Origin: W589 sp964611805
Lineage (GTDB): Bacteria > Chloroflexota > Dehalococcoidia > Dehalococcoidales > Fen-1064
Length of the DNA stretch: 63,026 nt
Assembly (NCBI GenBank): GCA_964611805.1
Contig: CAZTBG010000002.1
Span: 1-63,026, forward strand
Direction: 5' to 3'
Shown: piece by piece, positions 17,810 through 25,913 of the stretch
Numbering within the stretch: the first letter of the stretch is position 1
Layout: each line of letters begins with the position of its first letter
Program-made: the position numbers and the translations under genes
The notes under the pieces: generated by a model
Seen by the model: only the letters and a program-made list of their open reading frames with translations
Told to the model about the DNA's origin: nothing
Databases searched by the model: none

Positions 17810-18334
17810 ATGAAAGTATATTTCGTAACTCACGCAACTACTGAAGACAATGAAGCCGGGATTGCCTCCGGCTGGAATGATACAAGGTTATCCCAGATGG
17901 GCATTCAGCAGGCGGAAGGTCGAAGAGAGACCTTTCGGGACATTAAGATAGATCTGGTTTACTCCTCTGACCTACGCCGGGCTATTGATACCGCCAGAAT
18001 AGCATTTAATGAAAAAATATCTGTTATCACTGACCGCAGGCCCAGGGAAATCAATTACGGCGACTTGAACGGTAAACCAGTTGATTTGGTTGATCCAACG
18101 AATAAAAAGTGGATAGATGAATCTTTCTCCAATGGGGAGAACTATCAACAGGCTCTGGCAAGAATTCAGAATTTTTGCTTGCAATTAAAAAGGAATCACC
18201 CAGAGAAGACAATTCTCATTATTGGCCATCGCGCCACTCAATTCGGACTGGACACATTTACTGACAAAAGAACGATAGAAGAGTGTCTAAGCGTACCTTT
18301 TGTGTGGAAACCATATTGGGAATATAATCTATAA
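17810..18334 (+). CDS. Histidine phosphatase (phosphoglycerate-mutase-like)
   Basis: 174 residues. Branch-1 histidine phosphatase fold: N-terminal strand KVYFVTHATTEDNE, SSDLRRAIDTA at ~53-63 and a second catalytic His in LIIGHRATQ. The usual RHG at the nucleophile is THA here, so His is kept but the preceding Arg is Thr; this alters phosphate binding unless compensated. RREINYGDLNG-like PREINYGDLNG provides the acid/base region. Likely a small phosphomonoesterase of unknown substrate. It starts 2 bp after the methyltransferase remnant. Confidence 0.75.
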   Translation: MKVYFVTHATTEDNEAGIASGWNDTRLSQMGIQQAEGRRETFRDIKIDLVYSSDLRRAIDTARIAFNEKISVITDRRPREINYGDLNGKPVDLVDPTNKKWIDESFSNGENYQQALARIQNFCLQLKRNHPEKTILIIGHRATQFGLDTFTDKRTIEECLSVPFVWKPYWEYNL

Positions 18335-18708
18335 TATTTCTGATAGCTTTCTATACATCGCATAATTGGGTGTTTTGTGACCATGTAATCTAATTCGACC
18401 CACGGCGGAATTTCTCCAACCTTTTCCGCTATTCTGCTACAGCTTCGTTTTCCGTCGAGATGAAGTAACGTGATTTACTAGGTGAAAACAACGGGCGATT
18501 CACCAACCAACTACCTCCACTACCGTGCGCGGAATAAGATTATAGATATTGACAGTAGGAGGGTTCAGCACTATAATAGCGCATCGACTTTTGCACGCCC
18601 AGGTACCTCATGGTAGCCACCAGGTATGGTACAAGTTTCGAAGTAGGCGAACCACCTCAATCCACATGCTTGATGCGCTGATAAAGTATTGGTAGCGAGA
18701 GTGTTTGA
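18335..18708. other. Noncoding spacer before ABC exporter genes
   Basis: Besides a copy of a short recurring element at 18361-18380, I see no gene, tRNA or convincing promoter here. Confidence 0.4.
18361..18380 (+). repeat. Recurring gene-end element, copy 1
   Basis: CATAATTGGGTGTTTTGTGA, 26 bp after the phosphatase stop. It aligns without gaps to copies at 21320, 23317 and 26686; shared consensus ACAATTGGGCGTTTTGTT. Confidence 0.45.
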
Positions 18709-19488
18709 GTGAAGCGACTTACTGCCATAAGTGCTGCCTTTTTTCAGGAATGGAAGACAACGGCGGGCCTGGCTAACTATATGGCTCAGCTAGCTGGAAT
18801 TTTAGTCAGGAGCGCCGCACTTGCCTGGATTGTACACCAGAGTGGAGACCGGGCATTGATGACCTATGTTTATGTGGGTATACCCCTGATATCAATCTGG
18901 TTCTGGGTCGTATTTCAGGTTGGTTGGTCTCTTTCCAACGAGTTAGTCGGCCGGACGCTGGATTTCAACATCATCTCTCGCACGCCGGTAATCTTCGTGA
19001 TGCTAGGCAAAACACTAACGCACGTCGCATTCTGGATACCGGCCGGAATCATCTCATTTATCACGGTGCTCCTGGTGTCCGGTCAATTGCCCGAAATGGC
19101 TAATATCGAAACATTACCACTCTCATTGTTGTTGGTTATCGCTGGACTCGTTGCAACCAGCTTGTTCTTTGCCCCATTGGTGGTCCTTGTTGGGGGAGCT
19201 GGAGGATTCTTTAATGCCATTATGCCTATAGGTGCTGCACTGGGTGGGTTCATATTGCCGGTAGACCGGCTGCCGTTCGGACTGGAGGTTGTGGCACGTT
19301 GTTTCCCTACATCGTGGGCGATGGAGAGTATCTGGTCAGGCATTGAGGGCCCCGGCTTCTGGGAACTAGCTATGCGTGGTTGGGCTGTTTCAATCGTTTT
19401 ATCAGTAGTATGGCTCATCATAGATTATCTGATGTGCAATGCCGTTGAGAAGCGGATCCGCGTTACCGGTACTCTTGGTATCTACTAG
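18709..19488 (+). CDS. ABC-2 type transporter permease
   Basis: 259 residues from GTG. Six hydrophobic segments are visible (for example ~57-75 LISIWFWVVFQVGW, ~100-125 LTHVAFWIPAGIISFITVLL, ~140-165, ~170-185 and ~235-250), as in ABC-2 permeases. PIGAALGGFILPVDRLPFGL near ~175-195 is the characteristic loop before the last helices. It forms an exporter with the second permease and ATPase directly downstream. The substrate is unknown; this type often exports lipids, antibiotics or polysaccharides. Confidence 0.78.
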   Translation: MKRLTAISAAFFQEWKTTAGLANYMAQLAGILVRSAALAWIVHQSGDRALMTYVYVGIPLISIWFWVVFQVGWSLSNELVGRTLDFNIISRTPVIFVMLGKTLTHVAFWIPAGIISFITVLLVSGQLPEMANIETLPLSLLLVIAGLVATSLFFAPLVVLVGGAGGFFNAIMPIGAALGGFILPVDRLPFGLEVVARCFPTSWAMESIWSGIEGPGFWELAMRGWAVSIVLSVVWLIIDYLMCNAVEKRIRVTGTLGIY

Positions 19489-19510
19489 GGAACCATTGAC
19501 GAGAAGTATC

Positions 19511-20296
19511 ATGTATAACTTTTTGGTGCAATCATATTCAACCTACAAGGGGCTATTCTACTGGCTTCAGTGGATGAGCTATGTCTCTAACGTGGTCCTC
19601 TACCCGATTGCCTACATTTTGATGTACTCATTCCTGGGCAGGTTTTCTCGCGACCCGGAAGCATCTCAGTACTACGCACTTGGCATAGCCGGCTACGCGA
19701 TGGCCTTCATCGTCGTCGGTGGTATCACGCAGTCATATACGCGTGACAGGCAGTTGGGGACCATCTCGTTTCTTTTTGCCTCTCCGGCCAACAGGCTGGC
19801 GAACTACTTAAGCAGGGGTGTACTACACTATCCGAATGCCCTGCTGAATTTTGGATTTGCTATGCTTGGGGCGTGGCTCATCGTAGACCTGAACTTTGGG
19901 TCAGTAAGCTGGACGGGCTTTGCCATCGCTGTCCTGGTCATCGCTTTTTCACTGATGGCATATGCCCAGTTTATGGGCGTATTCGCAATTGTGTCCCGTA
20001 ATTGGATCGGTGTGATGTCAGTAGGCAACGCTGTTTTATTCATACTGTGTGGAGCGATTATTCCGATAACAGTATTCCCGGCTTATATCGGAGAACTCGC
20101 CAAGATTCTACCCATGACAAATGGACTGTTCGCCTTGAGAGAGGCTTTTGCCGGTGCCCCGCTATCGCAGGTCTCTGGCAACATTTTGCGTGAATTTCTC
20201 ACTGGCCTGGGATATCTTACCCTCGGCTTTCTGGGGTTCGTAATGTTTGAGCGGGTGGCCAAGCGAAGAGGGACACTGGAACTGGAGGCATTGTAG
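19511..20296 (+). CDS. ABC-2 type transporter permease, second subunit
   Basis: 261 residues from the ATG at 19511, 22 bp after the first permease; an upstream in-frame ATG at 19439 would overlap that gene by 50 bp and is less likely. Several membrane helices (VVLYPIAYILMYSFL, ALGIAGYAMAFIVVGG, AIAVLVIAFSLMAYAQF, AVLFILCGAIIPITVFPA) and the ABC-2 loop RQLGTISFLFASPANR are visible. It probably pairs with the first permease as a heterodimer. Confidence 0.78.
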   Translation: MYNFLVQSYSTYKGLFYWLQWMSYVSNVVLYPIAYILMYSFLGRFSRDPEASQYYALGIAGYAMAFIVVGGITQSYTRDRQLGTISFLFASPANRLANYLSRGVLHYPNALLNFGFAMLGAWLIVDLNFGSVSWTGFAIAVLVIAFSLMAYAQFMGVFAIVSRNWIGVMSVGNAVLFILCGAIIPITVFPAYIGELAKILPMTNGLFALREAFAGAPLSQVSGNILREFLTGLGYLTLGFLGFVMFERVAKRRGTLELEAL

Positions 20297-20326
20297 CCGA
20301 CTTTACGATACGGAGAAAGACCAAAA

Positions 20327-21292
20327 ATGGATGCTATCATTGAATGTCAGGATGTCGTGAGAGTCTTCATTTCGCGTGCCCTTGCCGGGGCTGGGAAGAA
20401 GAGGGAAGTAGTTGCTCTCGACGGGCTCAGTTTTACTGTGCCCCGTGGTATTATTTTCGGCCTGCTTGGTCCTAATGGTGCAGGCAAGACAACTACAATC
20501 AGGATACTGACGACACTGCTAACACCTACTTCGGGTCAGGCACGGGTGAAGGGTTTTGATGTTGTCAGAGAAGCCTCCAAAGTAAGACAGCAGTTCGGGT
20601 TGATACTTGGAGGGGAGCGGGGGCTTTACGGTCGGCTGACTGGCGCCGAGAATCTGAGGTACTTCGCTGCCGTTAACCATATGAGCCGTGAGTTGGCCAA
20701 GGAACGTGTGAAGGAGCTACTCCAGATGGTTGGGCTTGATACGGCCAGTGATAGACCGGTCGAGCAGTACTCGAGGGGCATGAGACAGCGACTTCACGTT
20801 GCCCGAGGCCTCCTGACCGACCCGGAAATATTATTTATGGACGAGCCAACTATTGGGCTTGATCCGGCTGGGGCGCAAGAGCTTCGCCAGTTAATACCAG
20901 AGTTTGCACATCAGGGTAAGACTATCCTGCTGACGACACACTATATGCTCGAGGCCGATGAGCTGTGCAACCAAGTGGCTATCATCAATAAGGGGCAAAT
21001 TGTCGCATCGGGGACACCTTCAGAAATTAAGCGGCGGTTCAGTAAAGTCTCCGTAATTGAAGTGATTATGCGGCAAAGTCAGCCTGGTGCTACTGAGAAC
21101 CTGAAGCCTGTCCAGGGCATTGAACGTGTTATCTCGAGCTCAGATGGACCGCTTCAAAAGCTGACTATTCATGTTTTGCCCGGCATAGAAGTCAAAGATG
21201 AGATTACGCAAGTCCTTGGTCAGAGCAATATTGAATCGCTCGTGATGAGAGACCCGACTTTGGAAGAAGCGTATCTCAGTATCCTCAAGTGA
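20327..21292 (+). CDS. ABC transporter ATP-binding protein
   Basis: 321 residues. Walker A GPNGAGKT at 48-55, signature YSRGMRQRLHVARG, Walker B ILFMDEPTIGLDP, and the H-loop LLTTHYM are intact. Residues ~235-321 form the C-terminal extension (DrrA/CcmA-type) found in ABC-2 exporters. It powers the two permeases encoded just upstream. About 30 bp after the stop lies a copy of the recurring element. Confidence 0.88.
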   Translation: MDAIIECQDVVRVFISRALAGAGKKREVVALDGLSFTVPRGIIFGLLGPNGAGKTTTIRILTTLLTPTSGQARVKGFDVVREASKVRQQFGLILGGERGLYGRLTGAENLRYFAAVNHMSRELAKERVKELLQMVGLDTASDRPVEQYSRGMRQRLHVARGLLTDPEILFMDEPTIGLDPAGAQELRQLIPEFAHQGKTILLTTHYMLEADELCNQVAIINKGQIVASGTPSEIKRRFSKVSVIEVIMRQSQPGATENLKPVQGIERVISSSDGPLQKLTIHVLPGIEVKDEITQVLGQSNIESLVMRDPTLEEAYLSILK

Positions 21293-21319
21293 TCGACAAA
21301 CCTTTTCTGGCAGACTTTG

Positions 21320-21339
21320 CACAATAGGGCATTTTGTTC
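21320..21339 (+). repeat. Recurring gene-end element, copy 2
   Basis: CACAATAGGGCATTTTGTTC, 27 bp after the ABC ATPase stop and ~30 bp before the next gene. Confidence 0.45.
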
Positions 21340-21368
21340 AGACTGCTTCACACTTCAAATAGCTGATT

Positions 21369-22403
21369 ATGATGAACGAACATCACAAACTAGATGAATT
21401 AAAAACCAGAGAGACTTGGTTTGACAAAGTGCCAAAGGTGGAACTACACATACACCTTGAAGGAGCTATTCCACATTATGCCTTGTGGGAGCTCATCCAG
21501 AAGTATGGCGGAAAGTCGTCTGTCCCCAGTATCGAGGTTCTTAGAAGCAGGTTTCAGTATCGTGATTTTCCTCACTTTATTGAGACTTGGGTTTGGAAAA
21601 ACCAGTTCTTACGGGAATACGAAGATTTCACTTTCATTGCTGAGGCAGTAGCTAGAGACCTCACAAGCCAGAATGTTCTTTATGCTGAGACTATTTTTGC
21701 TCCTTCAGAATTCACCGTACATGGATTGGAAACGCAGAAACTAGCCGAAGGTATCCGCATTGGTCTTTCTAAGGTGCCAGAAATAGAAGTTGCATTGATA
21801 GCTGACCTGGTTCGCGACCGCGAATTGGATAATGCAGCTAAAAACCTGGCAGAAATCAATGAGGTAAGAGAACTCGGAATCATCGGTGTCACGATCGGTG
21901 GTTCGGAACAGGATTACCCTCCTGAACCTTTCGCTGATATTTACGAAAGAGCCAGGCAGATGGGCTTTCATACCAGCGCGCATGCCGGGGAAGCTGCCGG
22001 CCCAGAGAGCGTGTGGGGAGCGATCAGGAGCCTCAAAGTAGAAAGAATCGGGCATGGTACAAGGGCCATCGAAGACCAGTCCCTGGTTGACTATATTGCC
22101 GAGCACCAAATTCCCATTGAAATCTGCCTTATATCCAATTTGAGGACTGGCACAGTTGATAATATCGAGAATCATCCTGTACGGCACTTCTTCGATAAAG
22201 GAATCCCTATCTCAATCAACACTGATGACCCAAAGATGTTCGGTACTTCATTGGCTGAAGAGTATCATGTACTCGAAACAAAACTTGGCTTTTCTCGTGA
22301 GGAGACACGGACAATTATTCTCCAAGGTATAGGGGCATCCTGGCTTCCGGAGGATAGGAAACGCCAGTTGGTTCAAAGGTTTCGTAGCGAACCAGTATGG
22401 TAA
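21369..22403 (+). CDS. add: Adenosine-deaminase family enzyme
   Basis: 344 residues, typical for the family. Metal and catalytic residues are all in place: His27 and His29 (ELHIHLEGA), His204 and Glu207 (SAHAGEAAG), His228 (IGHGT), Asp285 and Asp286 (SINTDDP). It hydrolytically deaminates adenosine, or a related purine such as adenine or a modified nucleoside; PKVELHIHLEG is common to both. An ATG at 21372 is an alternative start. It stands alone between the ABC exporter and a radical SAM gene in the accessory region. Confidence 0.85.
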   Translation: MMNEHHKLDELKTRETWFDKVPKVELHIHLEGAIPHYALWELIQKYGGKSSVPSIEVLRSRFQYRDFPHFIETWVWKNQFLREYEDFTFIAEAVARDLTSQNVLYAETIFAPSEFTVHGLETQKLAEGIRIGLSKVPEIEVALIADLVRDRELDNAAKNLAEINEVRELGIIGVTIGGSEQDYPPEPFADIYERARQMGFHTSAHAGEAAGPESVWGAIRSLKVERIGHGTRAIEDQSLVDYIAEHQIPIEICLISNLRTGTVDNIENHPVRHFFDKGIPISINTDDPKMFGTSLAEEYHVLETKLGFSREETRTIILQGIGASWLPEDRKRQLVQRFRSEPVW

Positions 22404-22475
22404 ACCACAGACCTAGAACAAGGTCACATGTTGGCATATTGTAAGAAATAGTGGGAGTGGCTATATTATTGCATT

Positions 22476-23288
22476 ATGGAAAAAGGCATAATACACCCCG
22501 CAATTGTCTATGGTACCGTAAGGTCAAAAAGGGTACCCGGGAACTCTTTAGGACTAAATATTTTGCCACAGGAGTACAAGATATGCTCCTTTAACTGCGT
22601 TTATTGTGAGCGTGGTCGTACCAAGGTATTCGCTGATGACTTAGCAAACAGAAAAGCAGATCTTCCCTCACCGGATGATTTTGAGCGAGCATTAGAATCG
22701 GCACTACGACAAAGCAAACATATTGATGCCTTAACATTCTCTGGTAACGGGGAACCCACACTTCATCCACAATTTGAGGAAATAGTTGATATCGCATTGC
22801 GACTAAGGAATAAATTCATTCCGCAAGCAAAGGTAGGCATCCTCTCTAACTCATCAACCTTAGAAATTGACGGCGTGCTCCGGGGATTGTCCAAACTGGA
22901 TTATAGGATGATGAAACTTGATGTCGGTGACGTCGAAACGTTCAACAAAGTCAACCGCCCTCAACCAGGAGTAGAATTCCAAGCGATAGTGGAAAGGTTA
23001 AAGACGCTTGAGAATATCATTATCCAAACCATGTTCATAAACGGAAACACACAGAATATAGATGACCAAGGAATAAGGGCATGGACTAGCCGTATAGGCG
23101 AAATATCGCCAGATAATGTTCAAATCTATTCCCTCCACAGGCCTCCTGCTGAACCGTCAATCAGGGAAGTGCCCGCAGAAAGACTCGAACAGATCGCTGC
23201 CTCGGTAACGAAACATACAGGAGTCCCGGTAGAGGTAATTGTACGCGATTCCCCCTATCGCGATAGGAAACGAGAATACTGGAAATAG
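22476..23288 (+). CDS. Radical SAM protein
   Basis: 270 residues. The radical SAM cluster motif is CSFNCVYC (Cys37, Cys41, Cys44), followed by the GNGEPTLHP glycine-rich SAM region and ILSNSSTL strand. It resembles the stand-alone radical SAM group distantly like wyosine-type TYW1 (PVEVIVRDSPYRDRKREYW at the C-terminus), but no accessory Fe-S cysteines are visible. Its reaction cannot be assigned. It is followed by a recurring element and then a riboswitch-controlled unit. Confidence 0.8.
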   Translation: MEKGIIHPAIVYGTVRSKRVPGNSLGLNILPQEYKICSFNCVYCERGRTKVFADDLANRKADLPSPDDFERALESALRQSKHIDALTFSGNGEPTLHPQFEEIVDIALRLRNKFIPQAKVGILSNSSTLEIDGVLRGLSKLDYRMMKLDVGDVETFNKVNRPQPGVEFQAIVERLKTLENIIIQTMFINGNTQNIDDQGIRAWTSRIGEISPDNVQIYSLHRPPAEPSIREVPAERLEQIAASVTKHTGVPVEVIVRDSPYRDRKREYWK

Positions 23289-23316
23289 AAGGCCACAGTC
23301 GTTCTTATTGAGATTT

Positions 23317-23336
23317 TACAATTGGGCGCTTTATTA
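23317..23336 (+). repeat. Recurring gene-end element, copy 3
   Basis: TACAATTGGGCGCTTTATTA, 28 bp after the radical SAM stop. Confidence 0.45.
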
Positions 23337-23363
23337 CATTAAGCAGCCATCACGGGAAGCCCA

Positions 23364-23393
23364 TTGACATTATCATTTTCACTACTGTATTAT
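23364..23393 (+). promoter_or_regulatory. Sigma-70 promoter of the riboswitch transcript
   Basis: Perfect TTGACA (23364-23369), 18-bp spacer, TATTAT (23388-23393). Predicted transcription start is near 23400, about 12 nt before the riboswitch aptamer, an ideal arrangement. Confidence 0.7.
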
Positions 23394-23411
23394 TCAACAA
23401 ATTAGAATATG

Positions 23412-23494
23412 TACTAGGGGAGCTGAAAGGCTGAGAGGTCCCGTGTGGGGCGACCCTTATTACCTGATCTCGGTAATGCGAGCGTAGGGAAGTG
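23412..23494 (+). promoter_or_regulatory. TPP (THI-box) riboswitch
   Basis: The aptamer carries the conserved THI elements in order: an AGGGGAGC entry (consensus GGGGUGC), GGCTGAGAGG, GACCCTTATTACCTGATCT, GGTAATGCGAGCGTAGGGAA. The closing P1 stem pairs ACT near 23413 with AGT at 23491-23493. The layout matches E. coli thiM element by element. Thiamine pyrophosphate binding would favour the terminator just downstream and shut off the methyltransferase genes, which are not a known thiamine function. Confidence 0.9.
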
Positions 23495-23503
23495 AAAAAC
23501 CTG

Positions 23504-23545
23504 AAACCAGAAGACTGATCACATCCCAGCTTCTGGTTTTTCTTT
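23504..23545 (+). terminator. Riboswitch expression-platform terminator
   Basis: Ten-bp perfect stem: AAACCAGAAG (23504-23513) pairs with CTTCTGGTTT (23530-23539), 16-nt loop, then TTTTCTTTT. Lying between the TPP aptamer and the next ATG (23584), it fits transcription-attenuation control. Confidence 0.85.
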
Positions 23546-23583
23546 TCACCACTCGAACTGGCATTTGGCGAAGGAAACCGTAG

Positions 23584-24378
23584 ATGAGCGCAAGAACGGG
23601 CGATGGTTCTATTGATTATGACCAGGTCAGCCAGGTTTATGATACTAGCAGGGTGGCCAATGCCGAAACAGTTGGGAAATTCATCCGACTGCTTCAAATC
23701 TCCGGTGATTCAGTAGTTCTCGACATGGGATGTGGCACCAGCAACTATACCGATGCGCTAAGGCGAGTAGCTAAAAGCATTGTAGGGATAGACTCGTCCG
23801 TAGGCATGCTTGAGCAAGCACGGGCCAAGTTTACTGACTTACTACTCATCTCAGGTGATATCACGAGCATGCCCTTCAAGCCAGAGGTCTTCGATGCTTC
23901 GTTTGCCGTTCAAGTGCTGCACCATGTCAAAGAGAAGGAGCGGTTTCTAAAGGAAGCCTGTCGCGTGCTGCGAAAAGGGGCATACATTGCAATACATTCC
24001 TGTTCTCACCGACAAATGCGGGTATTCTGGTCCTATCACTACTTCCCAAAGGGGCTTCAGGTAGACTTGGCGCGAATGCCCGACTCAAAAGAGATTGTAT
24101 TGTTACTTACCAGAGCCGGATTCTCAAACATTGGCGTTGAGACGTGCTATCACGATGTTGTTATTGCAAATGAGGCACCAGAACGCTATCTGGATAAGAA
24201 CTACCGTGACAGCATTTCTACTTTTGCCTTCCTTAGTGAGGAAGACATAGAATTAGGCTGTGAGAAGATACGGGAAGACATTGCTTCTGGTGCTGTTGAG
24301 AACGTTGTTCGAGAGTCTGAGGTGAAAGTCACGAACAATGTTGGCGGTTCGTGCATTATCTATGGACGGAAAACCTAG
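23584..24378 (+). CDS. Class I SAM-dependent methyltransferase (riboswitch-controlled)
   Basis: 264 residues; GAAGGA at 23570-23575. Methyltransf_11-type fold with motif I VVLDMGCGTSNYT (~44-56), acidic motif II IVGIDSS, motif III GDITSMPF and FDASFAVQVLHHVKEKERFL. A cysteine- and histidine-bearing HSCSHRQMR stretch follows strand 5. The substrate is unknown. It is the first gene after a TPP riboswitch and terminator, so its expression should fall when thiamine pyrophosphate is abundant. A CYTH-methyltransferase fusion gene follows 32 bp later. Confidence 0.85.
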   Translation: MSARTGDGSIDYDQVSQVYDTSRVANAETVGKFIRLLQISGDSVVLDMGCGTSNYTDALRRVAKSIVGIDSSVGMLEQARAKFTDLLLISGDITSMPFKPEVFDASFAVQVLHHVKEKERFLKEACRVLRKGAYIAIHSCSHRQMRVFWSYHYFPKGLQVDLARMPDSKEIVLLLTRAGFSNIGVETCYHDVVIANEAPERYLDKNYRDSISTFAFLSEEDIELGCEKIREDIASGAVENVVRESEVKVTNNVGGSCIIYGRKT

Positions 24379-24410
24379 CCGGCATACTCCGTACGGAGGA
24401 ACGAAAAGCC

Positions 24411-25667
24411 GTGGAAATTTCTGACCCGCAGTATGAAGTGGAAATAAGGTGTCATTTCGCAGACCAAAATGAAGCGTACCAAAGGCTCCCATTCTTTCGC
24501 GAAAGCGTCTATAGCGAAGCCACGTGGAGCAGTGGGATCTATGGCCTGTCACTGTTCAAATCAGGCGAGTTACTTCGAGTAGGCGAGGTTCATATCAGTG
24601 GCGAAACCAGAATCTTTCTCCGTTGGAAGAGTCGGGATACCGGCACATTTGCCAATATTCGTATTGAGATCGGCGACGAGATCACTAACGGTATCAGGGA
24701 TAGCCTTGTCTTGCGCCGGCTAGGGGGTCAGTCTGGTTTTCTGACAGCCCAACAGGTGATAGAGGAATTGGAGCGGCTTGGACATCACCGCTTCATGGGA
24801 TTTGAGGGGCACGACTGGTACGGGAAATATGAGCCGCTGAACGTCGAGATAAAGATGATGCGCTGTCCCGTTCTGGAGTGGCCTCTCATGGTCGAGTTCG
24901 AGAAGATTGCACGCACTGAAGAAGAGGCGCGCCAATTTGAGAAAGACCTCTACGAGTTGAGCCGCCAGCTTAGGCTTGAGAACTGTCTGATGAAAGAGGA
25001 ACCCCCGACCCAGTTGTACGCAACGGTTTTCGGTCGGGAAGGGTTGATACAATCACCAAACGCATGGAACAGTGTCTACAAGCAACAAGGGAGGGTTTTC
25101 ACTGAACCCCACGAAGACATGCCCAGTATAGTCCAATTGTTGAAGGATGGAGGGGCAAGCACTGTCCTAGACTTAGGAAGCGGCACCGGTCGACACGTGA
25201 TATATCTAGCCAGAAACGGCTTTTCTGTCTTCGGGTTAGACAACTCCCCGGCGGGGATTGAACTGACTCGCCGATGGCTGGCCGATGAGGGTTTGACCGC
25301 TGACTTGCGATTGCAGAGCATGGCTGAGAAGCTACCCTATGAAGACGCGTTCTTTGACGCCATTATCTCGGTGCAGGTGATCCATCACGCAGATAGCGCG
25401 ACGATAAGGAAGATTGTTCAAGAGCTAACCCGAGTTCTTAAAGAGGGCGGATTTCTTTTCGTCACTGTGCCCAAGCTGAAGAACCAAGGAGTGCATTTTG
25501 AACAACTCGAACCCAATACCTTCATTCCTTTGGATGGACCTGAAAAGGGGTTACCCCACCATTACTTCAGCCCAGAGGAGTTACGAGAGGTATTTGGTCA
25601 CTTTGATGTAGCGGATATTCATCTTGACACGGTCAATCACTACTGCCTATCAGCCGTTAAGCTGTAG
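24411..25667 (+). CDS. CYTH-like domain fused to SAM methyltransferase
   Basis: 418 residues from GTG 24411, with GGAGGA at 24395-24400; an in-frame GTG at 24351 lies inside the upstream gene and has no ribosome site. Residues ~7-195 fit the CYTH/triphosphate-tunnel fold: YEVEIRC start (ExExK-like), LLRVGEV, IFLRWKSRDTG, IRIEIGD, VIEELERLGHHRF, VEIKMMRC, LMVEFEKIARTEEEA. Residues ~240-418 are a methyltransferase with TVLDLGSGTGRHVIYLA and IISVQVIHHAD. CYTH enzymes include thiamine triphosphatase and class IV adenylate cyclase. The fusion sits in a TPP-riboswitch unit, so a link to thiamine phosphates is possible but unproven. Confidence 0.72.
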   Translation: MEISDPQYEVEIRCHFADQNEAYQRLPFFRESVYSEATWSSGIYGLSLFKSGELLRVGEVHISGETRIFLRWKSRDTGTFANIRIEIGDEITNGIRDSLVLRRLGGQSGFLTAQQVIEELERLGHHRFMGFEGHDWYGKYEPLNVEIKMMRCPVLEWPLMVEFEKIARTEEEARQFEKDLYELSRQLRLENCLMKEEPPTQLYATVFGREGLIQSPNAWNSVYKQQGRVFTEPHEDMPSIVQLLKDGGASTVLDLGSGTGRHVIYLARNGFSVFGLDNSPAGIELTRRWLADEGLTADLRLQSMAEKLPYEDAFFDAIISVQVIHHADSATIRKIVQELTRVLKEGGFLFVTVPKLKNQGVHFEQLEPNTFIPLDGPEKGLPHHYFSPEELREVFGHFDVADIHLDTVNHYCLSAVKL

Positions 25668-25701
25668 ACAACGGCAAGGCAATGAAGTTACCAGACTACA
25701 C

Positions 25702-25848
25702 AAGAAGAATGGGGACTTCACGACTCTTGAAGAAGCAAGGGTCTTGATAGAGCAATGGCGAAGGGAATATAATCAGGCACGCCTGTAGAATTCTCTCGTA
25801 TACCAACCTCGAGCTCCTGAGGCTGTCTTAACCAAGATAATGACCTAA
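25702..25848 (+). pseudogene. IS3-family transposase OrfB C-terminal remnant
   Basis: The frame reads TTLEEARVLIEQWRREYNQA, an in-frame TAG, then NSLVYQPRAPEAVLTKIMT and TAA. This is the conserved end of IS3-type integrase-core transposases (…WRxxYNxxRPHSxLxYxPPAPEA). The DDE domain is absent and the stop replaces the Pro-His position. It marks a past insertion between methyltransferase genes. Confidence 0.75.
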
Positions 25849-25913
25849 GGAGTGGTATCGCTACCGGGGGTAGGCCACAAGTTCCAATATTGATTAACCT
25901 ATATTTTGAAAAG

